From assembly GCF_900104305.1 (NCBI RefSeq), contig NZ_FNJC01000004.1, positions 310,001 to 374,000 on the forward strand: DNA of 64,000 nt, written 5' to 3'. Every line of letters starts with the position of its first letter. The stretch's first letter is position 1. The stretch is from Filomicrobium insigne. GTDB taxonomy: Bacteria; Pseudomonadota; Alphaproteobacteria; Rhizobiales; Hyphomicrobiaceae. The notes under the pieces were generated by a model that was not told the origin of the DNA, did no database searches, and saw only the letters and a list, made by a program, of their open reading frames with translations. Below, piece by piece: positions 33,479 through 42,646 of the stretch. The position numbers and the translations under genes are program-made.

Positions 33479-35086
33479 ATGCCTAAGTCTTGGGGTGAAT
33501 TCGATTATGTGATCGTCGGCGCTGGGTCGGCGGGCTGCGTTATCGCCAATCGGCTCAGCAGCAATCCATCGGTAAGCGTTGCGATCCTCGAAGCGGGCGG
33601 TCGCGATTGGAACCCCTGGATCCACGTGCCGGTCGGCTATTTCAAGACAATGCATAACCCGAGTGTCGATTGGTGCTACCAGACCGAGCCGGACAAGGGA
33701 CTGAACGGCCGTCGGCTGGAGTGGCCGCGCGGAAAAGTGCTCGGCGGTTCAAGCTCACTGAATGGCTTGCTCTATGTGCGTGGCCAGAAAGAAGACTACG
33801 ACGGCTGGCGTCAGATGGGGAACGTCGGTTGGGGTTGGGATGACGTGTTGCCCTACTTCAAGCGCGCAGAGGATCAAGAACGTGGTGAGGACGATTTCCA
33901 CGGTGTCGGTGGTCCGCTTGCTGTCTCGAATATGCGGTTGAGCCGTCCTATCTGTGATGCATGGGTGGCTGCTGCGCAGAGCGCGGGATATCCGTTCAAT
34001 CCTGACTACAACGGAGCTTCGCAAGAGGGTGTTGGCTATTTTCAGCTAACAGCTCGGAAGGGACGTCGCTGCAGTACGGCTGTCGGCTATCTGCATCCGA
34101 TCAAGCACCGTAAGAACCTGCAGATCTTTACGCACGCGCAGACAAAGCGCCTTCTGATCGAAGAGGGACGTGCAGCTGGGGTCGTGCTTTCTCATCATGG
34201 TTCTGAATGCTTGGTGCGCGCCAAGCGAGAGGTGATCCTTAGCGCAGGTGCGATCGGTTCTCCGCAGATTCTTATGTACTCCGGAATCGGGCCAGGAAAG
34301 GAACTTGCGGAGCATGGCATCTCACCAGTGGTCGATCAGCCTGAAGTGGGCAAGAATCTGCAAGATCACTTGCAGGCACGATTGGTTTACAAGTGCAACG
34401 AACCGACCTTGAATGATGAGGTGCGTAGTCTGTTCAACCAGGCGCGGATTGGGCTCAAGTACATCATGTTCCGGGCTGGTCCGATGACGATGGCGGCAAG
34501 CCTTGCGACCGGGTTCATGCGGACAAACGACGCTGTTGCAACGCCTGATATCCAGTTTCACATTCAGCCGTGGTCTGCAGATAGTCCCGGCGAAGGCGTG
34601 CATCCGTTTTCAGCATTTACGGCATCGGTTTGCCAACTGCGCCCCGAGAGCAAGGGCGAGATTCGGATCGGCGGTCCAGATCCGCTGCAATATCCGAAGA
34701 TCTATCCGAACTACCTTGCCACAGGTACGGATCAGCGGACGATTGTCGACGGCATCCGTATTGCGATGCGGATTGCAGAGGAGCAACCGCTCGCCGGAAA
34801 GATTGCATCGCGGTTCCGTCCGGGGCCGGATGTGGCGAGCGACGAGGACATCCTTGAATGGGCGCGCAATACTGCAACGACGATTTATCACCCCACGGGA
34901 ACCTGCCGCATGGGGCCTGATGATCGTGCGGTTGTTGATCCGCGGCTGCGGGTGCGTGGCGTACGCGGTCTCAGGATCGCAGATTGCTCGATCATGCCGC
35001 GGATCGTGTCCGGCAATACCAACGCTCCTGCGATCATGATCGGTGAAAAGGCAAGCGACATGATTGCCGAGGATGCCGCGGCCTAG
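33479..35086 (+). CDS. GMC-family flavoprotein oxidoreductase (candidate isethionate dehydrogenase, IseJ-like)
   Basis: A 535-residue FAD enzyme with the N-terminal dinucleotide motif DYVIVGAGSAGCVIANRLS, the GMC signature near GKVLGGSSSLNGLLYVRGQ, and the C-terminal active-site region YHPTGTCRMGPDD, whose histidine is the expected catalytic base. Choline-dehydrogenase-like GMC enzymes include isethionate dehydrogenase, which makes sulfoacetaldehyde. Next to a TRAP importer, and with xsc in the same island, that substrate is favoured but not proven. Other primary alcohols are possible. GGAGAG precedes the ATG. Confidence 0.9.
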   Translation: MPKSWGEFDYVIVGAGSAGCVIANRLSSNPSVSVAILEAGGRDWNPWIHVPVGYFKTMHNPSVDWCYQTEPDKGLNGRRLEWPRGKVLGGSSSLNGLLYVRGQKEDYDGWRQMGNVGWGWDDVLPYFKRAEDQERGEDDFHGVGGPLAVSNMRLSRPICDAWVAAAQSAGYPFNPDYNGASQEGVGYFQLTARKGRRCSTAVGYLHPIKHRKNLQIFTHAQTKRLLIEEGRAAGVVLSHHGSECLVRAKREVILSAGAIGSPQILMYSGIGPGKELAEHGISPVVDQPEVGKNLQDHLQARLVYKCNEPTLNDEVRSLFNQARIGLKYIMFRAGPMTMAASLATGFMRTNDAVATPDIQFHIQPWSADSPGEGVHPFSAFTASVCQLRPESKGEIRIGGPDPLQYPKIYPNYLATGTDQRTIVDGIRIAMRIAEEQPLAGKIASRFRPGPDVASDEDILEWARNTATTIYHPTGTCRMGPDDRAVVDPRLRVRGVRGLRIADCSIMPRIVSGNTNAPAIMIGEKASDMIAEDAAA

Positions 35087-35835
35087 GTTTTCCTTTGAGT
35101 GTTCGGGGATGCATGACGGTCGTGCGGCGAAAGCTGCGCGGCCGTTTATGTGTTTGCCTTTTGGGCCGACCCTAAGACCGTCATCTCGCCTATGCGAATT
35201 AATAGGCTTGGGCATCTTGATTTTAATGTGCAGCCCGTGACGCGCCCTAACAGGGCGTGCGGGTGTTGAAGTGTACGCGCTAAAGTTCTGAGAAGCCACA
35301 TCCGTCGGTGTTGATAGCCGCGCTTTATTATTCTTCTTGCGTGTGAGAGTTTTCCGTTTCGACGATCCAGCGCCGACTTCCTCTTTAATCGACGTTTGTG
35401 CATCCTCTCCATCAATTGATGCGATCAATCGAACCTATGGTTTCGTCAAACACACGGCGAAATTATTTTCCATTTCTGTGGGTTGATTTTTTAATTGAAG
35501 ACTTCCGCATTTTGCTCGTTGGAACTCTCAAACTCGACTTGTTGAATTTTTGTTGCAGATGAATCTGTGCATTTTTTTAGTGCGATTTTCGATCCTTTGT
35601 TTGATTTAGGTGCGGCAACATTTTTTTCAAAATCGGTCGCCGAGTAATAAATGATTTAATATTTTTTCGGCATTACTACTGAGTAATGACGTCACCATCG
35701 ATGTAATTTTAGACAGCTTTCGATGTGGGGCGTTGCGCACAAAGTTTTTGGTTTGAAGCTTTGTGTATTAGCGGGCGTGGGGGCGTCCGGATATCGGTTC
35801 AGAATTTGTGGCCGGTGATAAATGGGGGGCAGGAT
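35087..35835. promoter_or_regulatory. AT-rich intergenic leader of the chemosensory operon
   Basis: A 749-base gene-poor stretch that becomes strongly AT-rich from about 35440. It contains a hairpin CGCCCT-AAC-AGGGCG (35243-35257) without a T-run. Nearer the operon is a perfect palindrome CATTACT-ACTG-AGTAATG (35671-35688), with an extra upstream copy of AGTAAT at 35643-35648 that could pair with the same ATTACT, giving two exclusive hairpins. Open frames here lack ribosome sites and recognisable products. It probably holds the che promoter. Confidence 0.5.
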
Positions 35836-36180
35836 ATGGCTCGGAAACGGCGCGCCAAAATCGCGCTTGCTGGTGGTCTTGGCTTACAGGACGCCAAAGA
35901 CACTTGTGCGAAACTCGTTCAGGCGCTTGAGAAGTTTGACACAGTGGAAGTCGACCTCAGCGAATTGACAAGTGTCGATGTCAGTATTGTCCAACTTCTG
36001 ATTGCCGCTCGCAAAAGCGCGAGCGCTAGAGGCAAAGCGCTGACGATTTCATCGAATAGTTCTGAAAATTTTCGCGGAACGCTTGCTGAAATCGGGCTGA
36101 GTGGAACGCAGGGCGGGGGCTGCAATCTGGATGCGGCCTTTTGGTTTGGTGGCAAAGGCCTGGAGGGGCAGACGCTATGA
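35836..36180 (+). CDS. STAS-domain protein of the chemosensory operon
   Basis: A 114-residue single-domain STAS protein. The core VEVDLSELTSVDVSIVQLLI contains the D-x-S position that is phosphorylated in anti-sigma factor antagonists. It begins the operon; its stop overlaps the cheY start (ATGA). STAS proteins inside chemosensory clusters may link the kinase to another output, but the partner is unknown. GGGGGCAGG precedes the ATG; the frame extends to 35725 without good start signals. Confidence 0.82.
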   Translation: MARKRRAKIALAGGLGLQDAKDTCAKLVQALEKFDTVEVDLSELTSVDVSIVQLLIAARKSASARGKALTISSNSSENFRGTLAEIGLSGTQGGGCNLDAAFWFGGKGLEGQTL

Positions 36181-36545
36181 GTAAGACGATACTTACAATC
36201 GACGATTCCGCTTCTGTAAGGCAGATGGTGGCTATGACTTTGACTGGTGCGGGTTACACCGTCATTGAAGCCGCCGATGGCGCAGAGGGTTTCGCCAAGG
36301 CGACCTCCAATAAGGTCAATGCGATTATTACCGATCTCAATATGCCGGTCATGACGGGTATTGAGTTTATTCGCAAGTATCGTGCGCATCCTTCCAGCGC
36401 CGGCGTTCCGATCGTTTTTCTGACGACGGAATCCGACGAAGAGCTCAAGAGTCAAGCTAAAGCGGCTGGCGCAACCGGGTGGATCGTAAAGCCCTTCAAA
36501 CAGGACCAGTTGTTGGCCGTAGTCAAAAAGATTGCAGGGTCATGA
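36177..36545 (+). CDS. cheY: CheY-type single-domain response regulator
   Basis: A 122-residue receiver domain. Acidic pocket D9/D10, phosphoacceptor D53 (ITDLNMPVMTG), conserved Thr in FLTTES and Lys in VKPFK are all present. No output domain is fused. It receives phosphate from the CheA encoded just downstream and acts on a motor or other target. Both ends overlap neighbours by ATGA junctions. Confidence 0.93.
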   Translation: MSKTILTIDDSASVRQMVAMTLTGAGYTVIEAADGAEGFAKATSNKVNAIITDLNMPVMTGIEFIRKYRAHPSSAGVPIVFLTTESDEELKSQAKAAGATGWIVKPFKQDQLLAVVKKIAGS

Positions 36546-36892
36546 CAGCAACAGATCCAAACGAAACTTTTCGCCAGGAGGCGCGTGAACTTCTGGAAAG
36601 CCTTGAGCAGTCACTTCTTGATCTCGACCAAAATCCGGAGGATCGCGATCTCGTTGACACCGCATTTCGGGCGTTGCACACGCTCAAAGGCTCTGGGGCC
36701 ATGTTCGGCTTCGATGAAGTTGCAGACTTCGTGCATGACTTTGAGACGGCCTTTGATCAGGTGCGCAAGGGCAAGGCCGATATTGGCCCGAAGCTCATTA
36801 GCATTGCGCTCGCTGCAAAGGACCATGTCACTAAGCTTATTGCAGAGCCAGGTGTTGGAAGAACGCCGCACCAAAGGATGTCGCTGCTGTAG
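36542..36892 (+). CDS. cheA: CheA N-terminal HPt (P1) fragment, cut off by a frameshift
   Basis: 116 residues encoding the histidine phosphotransfer domain of CheA, with phosphoacceptor H46 in FRALHTLKGSGAMFGF. The frame then runs into a stop after an unnatural tail from about residue 107. The rest of CheA continues in the next reading frame, open from 36835, beginning N-A-A-P-K-D-V-A-A-V-A-E. Adding one base near 36858-36866 would join them. A real mutation, a programmed shift or a sequence error are all possible. The start overlaps the cheY stop. Confidence 0.85.
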   Translation: MTATDPNETFRQEARELLESLEQSLLDLDQNPEDRDLVDTAFRALHTLKGSGAMFGFDEVADFVHDFETAFDQVRKGKADIGPKLISIALAAKDHVTKLIAEPGVGRTPHQRMSLL

Positions 36893-36918
36893 CCGAACCG
36901 ACGCCTTTAGCCGAGGGT

Positions 36919-38493
36919 ATGCAAAGCTGGCGGATCAGATTCCGGTTGCCGGACGATGCGCTCATGCTCGGGACAAATCCCGCGTTGTTGCTTGCCGAGT
37001 TGAGAGAGCTGGGCGACTGCATCGTTACGGCGTTGAGTGATGACGTTCCCTTGCTTGAGGAGATTGACGTCGAAGTTTGTTATCTGCACTGGGACGTGGT
37101 GCTCAACACGACGCGCGGGCAGGACGCAATTGAAGACGTTTTCATCTTCCTTCGCGAGGGCATGGACCTCAATATCGAGTTGATAGAGGCTCCTCCTGTA
37201 GGCGTGAACGGTGATGCCGTCGCCCCGGCTTTGTCTGCCGACGCGCCATCTGGAGCATCGAAGATCAAGCAAGGCGGACGCAAGCCAGGTTCATCCGAGC
37301 AGGCGAGCTCATCTTTGCGTGTTCCAGCGGAACGCCTCGATGAGCTTATGGACCGCGTGGGTGAATTGGTCATTGCACAGGCGCGTCTCTTGCAAATCGC
37401 GTCGGTGAGCGATGACGGCAGCCTCAAGGCGGTTGCCGAGGAGATTGAGCGGCTTGCTTCGGGGTTGCGCGATACCACCATGGGTATTCGCATGGTGCCT
37501 ATCGGTACGCTGTTTGGTCGTTTCCGTCGCTTGGTTCACGACCTATCTAGCGAGCTTGGCAAGGATATCGAATTCCTCACATCCGGCGAAGAGACCGAAC
37601 TCGACAAGACCGTCATTGAACGGCTGGCCGATCCGCTGGTTCACGTGATCCGGAACTCCGTTGATCATGGTCTAGAGAATCCCGTGCGTCGTGCGGCGGC
37701 TGGGAAGCCTATTCGAGGCCGTGTCAAGCTTGCCGCGGTCCATAAGGGGGCCGAGGTTGCAATCTCAATCACCGACGATGGCGCAGGGCTTGATGTCGAA
37801 CGCATTCGGGCCAAGGCGGAAGAGGTTGGGTTGGTCGCACCTGATGCGAAGGTCGCCGATCATGATCTCTTCCAACTCATTTTCCATCCAGGGTTTTCGA
37901 CGGCGAAGGAAGTTACTTCCGTCTCGGGTCGCGGCGTCGGCATGGATGTGGTCAAGCGTACAATCGATGCGCTGCGTGGCAGCATTGACGTTGTCTCGAC
38001 GCGTGGCGAAGGAACGACTGTCACCCTGCGGTTGCCCCTTACGCTGGCAATCATCGACGGCATGTTGGTGCGGGTTGGGAACAGTCGATACACCATCCCG
38101 CTTTCGGCGGTTGAAGAATGTGTAGAGCTGCCGAACGCCGTATCCTCAGGTGGCAAAGGCCGCAACTTCCTGAATATCCGAGGTTCCCTGATCCCGTTCC
38201 TGCGTTTGCGGGAGCTTTTCAAGACGCAGGCGCCGGCTGATCTCCACCAGAAGGTGGTCATTGTTTCGGCCGGTGAGCATCGGGTCGGACTCGTCGTCGA
38301 TCAGATCCTTGGCAACAACCAGACTGTCATCAAGTCACTCTCGAAACTGCACTCAGATGTCGAGACCTTTTCCGGGGCGACCATCCTTGGGGATGGCACG
38401 GTCGCGCTCATTCTCGATGTCGTGCACCTCGTTCGCTTTGGGCAAAATTTCGAGGAGCGCCTGAGGAACATGCACAGCGGGAGGGCGGCATGA
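36919..38493 (+). CDS. cheA: CheA C-terminal part: dimerisation, kinase and CheW-like domains
   Basis: 524 residues from the first internal ATG. A P2-like region (WRIRFRLPDDALMLGTNP) is followed by the P3 helices, the HATPase domain with N-box HVIRNSVDHGLENP, G boxes TDDGAGLDVERI and SGRGVGMDVV, and a C-terminal CheW-like domain. It lacks its own phosphorylatable histidine, which sits in the upstream fragment. The frame is open from 36835, so translation could begin only here or follow a frameshift. If split in vivo, P1 would have to be phosphorylated in trans. The stop overlaps the cheW start. Confidence 0.88.
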   Translation: MQSWRIRFRLPDDALMLGTNPALLLAELRELGDCIVTALSDDVPLLEEIDVEVCYLHWDVVLNTTRGQDAIEDVFIFLREGMDLNIELIEAPPVGVNGDAVAPALSADAPSGASKIKQGGRKPGSSEQASSSLRVPAERLDELMDRVGELVIAQARLLQIASVSDDGSLKAVAEEIERLASGLRDTTMGIRMVPIGTLFGRFRRLVHDLSSELGKDIEFLTSGEETELDKTVIERLADPLVHVIRNSVDHGLENPVRRAAAGKPIRGRVKLAAVHKGAEVAISITDDGAGLDVERIRAKAEEVGLVAPDAKVADHDLFQLIFHPGFSTAKEVTSVSGRGVGMDVVKRTIDALRGSIDVVSTRGEGTTVTLRLPLTLAIIDGMLVRVGNSRYTIPLSAVEECVELPNAVSSGGKGRNFLNIRGSLIPFLRLRELFKTQAPADLHQKVVIVSAGEHRVGLVVDQILGNNQTVIKSLSKLHSDVETFSGATILGDGTVALILDVVHLVRFGQNFEERLRNMHSGRAA

Positions 38494-39014
38494 GCAACGC
38501 AGCTATAAAGACCGAAACCGACTTAGCGGCGACTGGCCCAATGATGCGGGCGCTGACCCTGGGACTTCAGGATGAAGTCTTCGCCATAGAAGCGGAAAGC
38601 GTGCGTGAGATTCTCGATGTCGTTCCAATTACCGAAGTTCCCAACGCACGTCCTTTCGTGGGCGGGCTCATCAATGTGCGGGGGCGGGTCGTTCCGCTGG
38701 CCGATCTTAGGGTGATGTTCGGCATGGATCGTCCTCCGCCAGGACGCGACACCCGCATTGTCGTGATCGAAATTGAACTGGATGGCGAACCGACAATCGC
38801 GGCGATTCTCGCTGACCGGGTTCATGACGTCACCGACATCGAGTTGGCGAACATCGAAGAGGCGCCGAAGGTCGGCATGCGCTGGCGGTCTGAATATGTG
38901 CGCGGGATCGGTAAGCACGCGGAGAATTTTATCATCATCCCCGATCTGGGGCGAATCTTTGGAGTGGACGGGGGCGGAGACGCCTTGGCATCGGAGGGAA
39001 GGGTAGACCAATGA
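38490..39014 (+). CDS. cheW: CheW-type coupling protein (first copy)
   Basis: A 174-residue CheW domain with the signature [36 protein letters not shown] and RDTRIVVIE. It links the receptor tip to CheA. An N-terminal extension of about 20 residues is polar. Both ends overlap neighbours with ATGA junctions. A second CheW gene follows the receptor, so the array may use two adaptors. Confidence 0.92.
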   Translation: MSNAAIKTETDLAATGPMMRALTLGLQDEVFAIEAESVREILDVVPITEVPNARPFVGGLINVRGRVVPLADLRVMFGMDRPPPGRDTRIVVIEIELDGEPTIAAILADRVHDVTDIELANIEEAPKVGMRWRSEYVRGIGKHAENFIIIPDLGRIFGVDGGGDALASEGRVDQ

Positions 39015-41134
39015 GACTTACATTGAAATTCAAACTGGGGATGGCATTTGCTGCTGTCGTCCTCTTGTCTGCCGGGGGGATGTTCCTCGGAATTACCAGC
39101 ATGGCGCAGCTCAATGAGAACTTCGACGCCGTATTGGACGGTCAGGTTGAGCGTATCCGCATGGCGAACCGGATCAATGCTCGTACACTGCGCGTGACAC
39201 GCGATGAAAAGAATATGATCCTTGCAACCTCGGTCGAGGAGATGGATCAGTTCGCGAAGCAGATGGCGGATGAAGACAAGAAGATCCAAGAAGAATTGGC
39301 TAATCTGCGGGCTTCCTCCAGCGATGAAGGAAAACGTCGTGCTGACGCTTTCCTTTCAGCTTGGGAGAATTACATTTCTCTCAATGAAAAGATTCAGGAT
39401 TTCGCGCGGCTTCAGTCGAGCCTCAGGGCACGCCGTCTGTCTCAGAACGAGGAACGGCAGGGCTTTGATGCCGCGAATGCAGAATTGTTGCGTCTAGCAG
39501 ATCGAATGAGGGGTGAGGTTGAGGCTGGACAGGCTTCGCTCGCTGTCTTCCGAGATATCGAAAGAGTCATTCCCGAGATGATGAATCTTCAGCGCATCTC
39601 AAAGAATATCATTCTTTCGCTGGACAACCGTAGCACTGTGGAGCGCTATTCAAAGGCTATGGATGAAGCCCTGGCAGGGCTTCAGACAAGGCTCGAGGCG
39701 GTCCACTCGCGTCTCAGTGACGGCGATCGTGTCATCTTGGATTCTTTCAATGCACGCTATGCCGAATGGGTCAAAGTTCTGCATCAGGTCCGTGATGTTG
39801 CCGTGGAAAACGGTAATCAGAAAGCATTTGAACTCGCGAACGGCTCCGCTGCGGAGGCCCGCAGCAAAGCTGTCGCCACATTCCAATCCATCCTTGAGCT
39901 GAATGCCAGCCAGTTGGATGAAGCGAAGGTCGCGTCTGATGCAACCTATGAGTCCAGCCGGATGATGTTGCTTGCCTTTCTTGCCGCGGCCGCTCTGATC
40001 GGAACAGGTATGGCAGTATGGATCGTTCGTGATGTTATGCGTCAGCTCGGTGGTGAGCCGGCGTATGCTCAGGAAATGGTGCGCGAAGTTGCGTCTGGAA
40101 ATCTGGGTGTTGAGATTGCCACGCGCAAAGGCGACACGACGAGCCTTTTGGCTTCCGTCAATGACATGACTCTCAAGCTTCGCGAGATTATTGGTGAAGT
40201 GACCTCGGCCACGCGTAACGTTGCCTCTGGTAGTCAGGAGATGTCTGCGGCTGCCGAGCAGCTCAGCCAGGGTGCTGTCGAGCAATCATCCTCCACCGAA
40301 GAAGCGTCGTCATCGGTTGAGCAGATGGCTGCCAATATCAAGCAGAACGCTGATAACGCCGGCCAGACCGAAACCATTGCCCGTAAGGCTGCGGTTGATG
40401 CAGAGGCTTCAGGGTTGGCTGTCGGTGACGCCGTCAAGGCCATGGAGGCGATCGCAGAGAAGATTATGATCGTCCAAGAGATTGCTCGTCAGACCGATCT
40501 CTTGGCGCTCAACGCTGCGGTAGAGGCCGCTCGCGCTGGTGAGCATGGTCGTGGTTTTGCCGTGGTGGCGTCGGAAGTGCGTAAGCTTGCGGAGCGCAGC
40601 CAGGCGGCGGCTCAGGAAATCTCCGGACTATCTGGTGACACTGTGAAATCGGCGCAGTCGGCTGGCGAAATGCTCTCCAAGCTGGTGCCGGACATCAAGA
40701 GAACGGCGGAACTTGTTTCCGAAATCTCTGCGGCGTCCAACGAGCAGAATGCTGGGGCAAGTCAGATCAACGCTGCCATACAGCAGCTTGATAAGGTCAC
40801 CCAGCAGAATACCTCGGCCGCTGAGGAAATGTCTTCGACCGCGGAGGAACTCGCTACTCAGGCAGAGCAGCTGCAGAATTCAATCAGCTACTTCAAGCTG
40901 GATGAAACCTCGGTTGTGTCCGCGAAAGTTCGCACAGCCAGCAAGACGCAGGGCGCACGTCGTATGACACCTTCCGCTAAGTCGGGAGTCGCGGCTCTGC
41001 AGGATGCGGTTAAAGCTGCAGCTCCACAGATTGCAGCCAAACGTCCGGCGAAAGCAAATGGTGGCTTCTCGTTCGACATGGGTGAGGGTTCCGACGAACT
41101 CGACGCTGAGTTCAAACGCCAGGGTGCGGCGTAA
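39011..41134 (+). CDS. Methyl-accepting chemotaxis protein
   Basis: A 707-residue receptor. An N-terminal helix (residues 8-29) and a second helix (around 316-337) bracket a periplasmic helical bundle of about 285 residues, of the four-helix type. A HAMP domain follows, then the signalling domain with the hairpin tip [21 protein letters not shown]. Glu/Gln-rich heptads ([14 protein letters not shown]) give likely methylation sites for the encoded CheR and CheB. The C-terminal 80 residues are a flexible Ala/Lys tail without a CheR-tethering pentapeptide. The ligand is unknown. Confidence 0.93.
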   Translation: MRLTLKFKLGMAFAAVVLLSAGGMFLGITSMAQLNENFDAVLDGQVERIRMANRINARTLRVTRDEKNMILATSVEEMDQFAKQMADEDKKIQEELANLRASSSDEGKRRADAFLSAWENYISLNEKIQDFARLQSSLRARRLSQNEERQGFDAANAELLRLADRMRGEVEAGQASLAVFRDIERVIPEMMNLQRISKNIILSLDNRSTVERYSKAMDEALAGLQTRLEAVHSRLSDGDRVILDSFNARYAEWVKVLHQVRDVAVENGNQKAFELANGSAAEARSKAVATFQSILELNASQLDEAKVASDATYESSRMMLLAFLAAAALIGTGMAVWIVRDVMRQLGGEPAYAQEMVREVASGNLGVEIATRKGDTTSLLASVNDMTLKLREIIGEVTSATRNVASGSQEMSAAAEQLSQGAVEQSSSTEEASSSVEQMAANIKQNADNAGQTETIARKAAVDAEASGLAVGDAVKAMEAIAEKIMIVQEIARQTDLLALNAAVEAARAGEHGRGFAVVASEVRKLAERSQAAAQEISGLSGDTVKSAQSAGEMLSKLVPDIKRTAELVSEISAASNEQNAGASQINAAIQQLDKVTQQNTSAAEEMSSTAEELATQAEQLQNSISYFKLDETSVVSAKVRTASKTQGARRMTPSAKSGVAALQDAVKAAAPQIAAKRPAKANGGFSFDMGEGSDELDAEFKRQGAA

Positions 41135-41146
41135 AGGGGGACACTC

Positions 41147-41635
41147 ATGGCTGACATGGCCCAATATGTCACCCTTGGCATCGCGAGCGAATTGCTCGCG
41201 GTGCCAGTCGAGCGGGTGCAAGAGATTTTGGAAGTACAACTCGTATCCCGTCTGCCGCATGCACCCGACTATCTTCTCGGAATGATCGATGTGAGAGGGC
41301 AGGGCGTACCGGTGGTTGATCTCTGCCGGAAGCTGGGCTTCGACGCGAGCGAGGACACTGAGAACACGCGTATCATCGTGCTCAATGTCACGGTCTCAGG
41401 GCGTGAGCTTACGTTTGGTCTCAAAACTGACCGCGTATTTGAGGTTACGGTGCTCGATGAGCCCGACCTCGAACCGCCGCCGGAGATTGGGGTCAAATGG
41501 CGGTCTGAGTTCATCGCGGGAATCGGCCGGCGGCACCGTGCGTTTGTTACAGTTCTCGATTTAAACCGGCTCTTTGAGGCTAGCGAAATCTCCGTCATCG
41601 CTCCGTCTAATCAGGCTGATGGACGGGCGGCCTAG
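41147..41635 (+). CDS. cheW: CheW-type coupling protein (second copy)
   Basis: A 162-residue CheW domain (VERVQEILEVQLVSRLPHAP, then YLLGMIDVRGQGVPVVDL). It is clearly homologous to the first CheW but not near-identical. It lies 12 bases downstream of the receptor gene with GGGGGAC upstream of its ATG. Confidence 0.92.
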   Translation: MADMAQYVTLGIASELLAVPVERVQEILEVQLVSRLPHAPDYLLGMIDVRGQGVPVVDLCRKLGFDASEDTENTRIIVLNVTVSGRELTFGLKTDRVFEVTVLDEPDLEPPPEIGVKWRSEFIAGIGRRHRAFVTVLDLNRLFEASEISVIAPSNQADGRAA

Positions 41636-41659
41636 AAATACTTCGCGGAGTGCATCGAT

Positions 41660-42631
41660 GTGCTCCGCGATCCTTCCCTTTCTCATTCTCCATATGTGTC
41701 TCTGATGGAGCTCTTAGCGAGTTCCAGACTTTCGGGGGTTGTCGTGTCACAGGCTTTGCTTCTTGAAGACCCAGCGGAGGAAGCGCTGGGCTATGACCGC
41801 TTGAGCGAGGCGAATTTTCGTCGCATCGCGTCGCTTATCAGCGGCAAGGTGGGCATCAAGTTGCCGAATGCCAAGCGGCTTATGGTTGAGGGGCGCTTGC
41901 GTAAGCGCATGCGTACATTGGGTCACCCAAGCCTTACGGCCTATTGCCGATTTCTCTTTGACCAGAACGGGCTCGCCACGGAACTTGTCCACGTCATTGA
42001 TGCCGTGACAACAAACAAGACGGATTTCTTCCGTGAGCCTGAGCATTTTAAAGTTCTGGAAAATAAACTCTTACCATCACTTCTTGCGCGGCGTCCGAGG
42101 GGTGGAAGGCCGAGGCTCAAGTTCTGGAGTGCCGCCAGTTCGAACGGCGCTGAAGCGTATACCATTGCGATGGTGATGGCGAACTTGGCCGAGCAAACGA
42201 AGGCGTTTGATTTTGCCGTTCTTGGGACGGATATCTCTACGCGCATTTTGGCTGCGGCTGATCTAGCTGTCTATCCCGCCGAGATGGTGGTGCCGGTGCC
42301 GCCGGAATTTCAGGAGCGCTATCTTATGCGTGGGCGCTCTCCTTCCCACACGAGGGACGTTCGAATGGTTCCGGAGCTACGCCGCCGGGTACAGTTCCGT
42401 AAACTCAACCTTATGGATGACCGCTATTCCATCGATCGGGATGTGGACGTCATCTTCCTGCGCAATGTGCTCATCTATTTTGAAAAGGCGACACAGGAAG
42501 CTGTGGTGCGCCGGCTCATGGGGCATTTACGTCCAGGCGGCTTCATTATTCTCGGTCATTCCGAATCAATGATTGGCACTAATATGTCCCTGCGTCAGTG
42601 GGCGCCAGGCGTATTCCAATATGATGCGTGA
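41660..42631 (+). CDS. cheR: CheR receptor methyltransferase
   Basis: A 323-residue S-adenosylmethionine-dependent methyltransferase. The N-terminal helical domain (LSEANFRRIASLISGKVGIKL) is followed by the Rossmann core with KFWSAASSNGAEAYTIAM, VLGTDISTRIL and FLRNVLIYF. It methylates glutamates on the receptor. Where CheR usually has a Gly-Glu-Glu-like segment this one reads SSNGAEAY. A GTG at 41660 with GGAG upstream is used; ATG at 41705 or a later GTG are alternatives because the first 35 residues are not conserved. Confidence 0.92.
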   Translation: MLRDPSLSHSPYVSLMELLASSRLSGVVVSQALLLEDPAEEALGYDRLSEANFRRIASLISGKVGIKLPNAKRLMVEGRLRKRMRTLGHPSLTAYCRFLFDQNGLATELVHVIDAVTTNKTDFFREPEHFKVLENKLLPSLLARRPRGGRPRLKFWSAASSNGAEAYTIAMVMANLAEQTKAFDFAVLGTDISTRILAAADLAVYPAEMVVPVPPEFQERYLMRGRSPSHTRDVRMVPELRRRVQFRKLNLMDDRYSIDRDVDVIFLRNVLIYFEKATQEAVVRRLMGHLRPGGFIILGHSESMIGTNMSLRQWAPGVFQYDA

Positions 42632-42646
42632 GCGGGGGAGGGGTTG

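Noticed and set aside
34610-35428. 272-codon minus-strand frame over the GMC gene end and the intergenic region
   Set aside because: Most of it is antisense to the GMC gene, and the unique part is basic and low complexity without a start signal.
35440-35720. AT-rich stretch as a possible mobile element or island boundary
   Set aside because: No transposase, integrase, tRNA, terminal repeats or target duplication could be found; it reads as a promoter leader.
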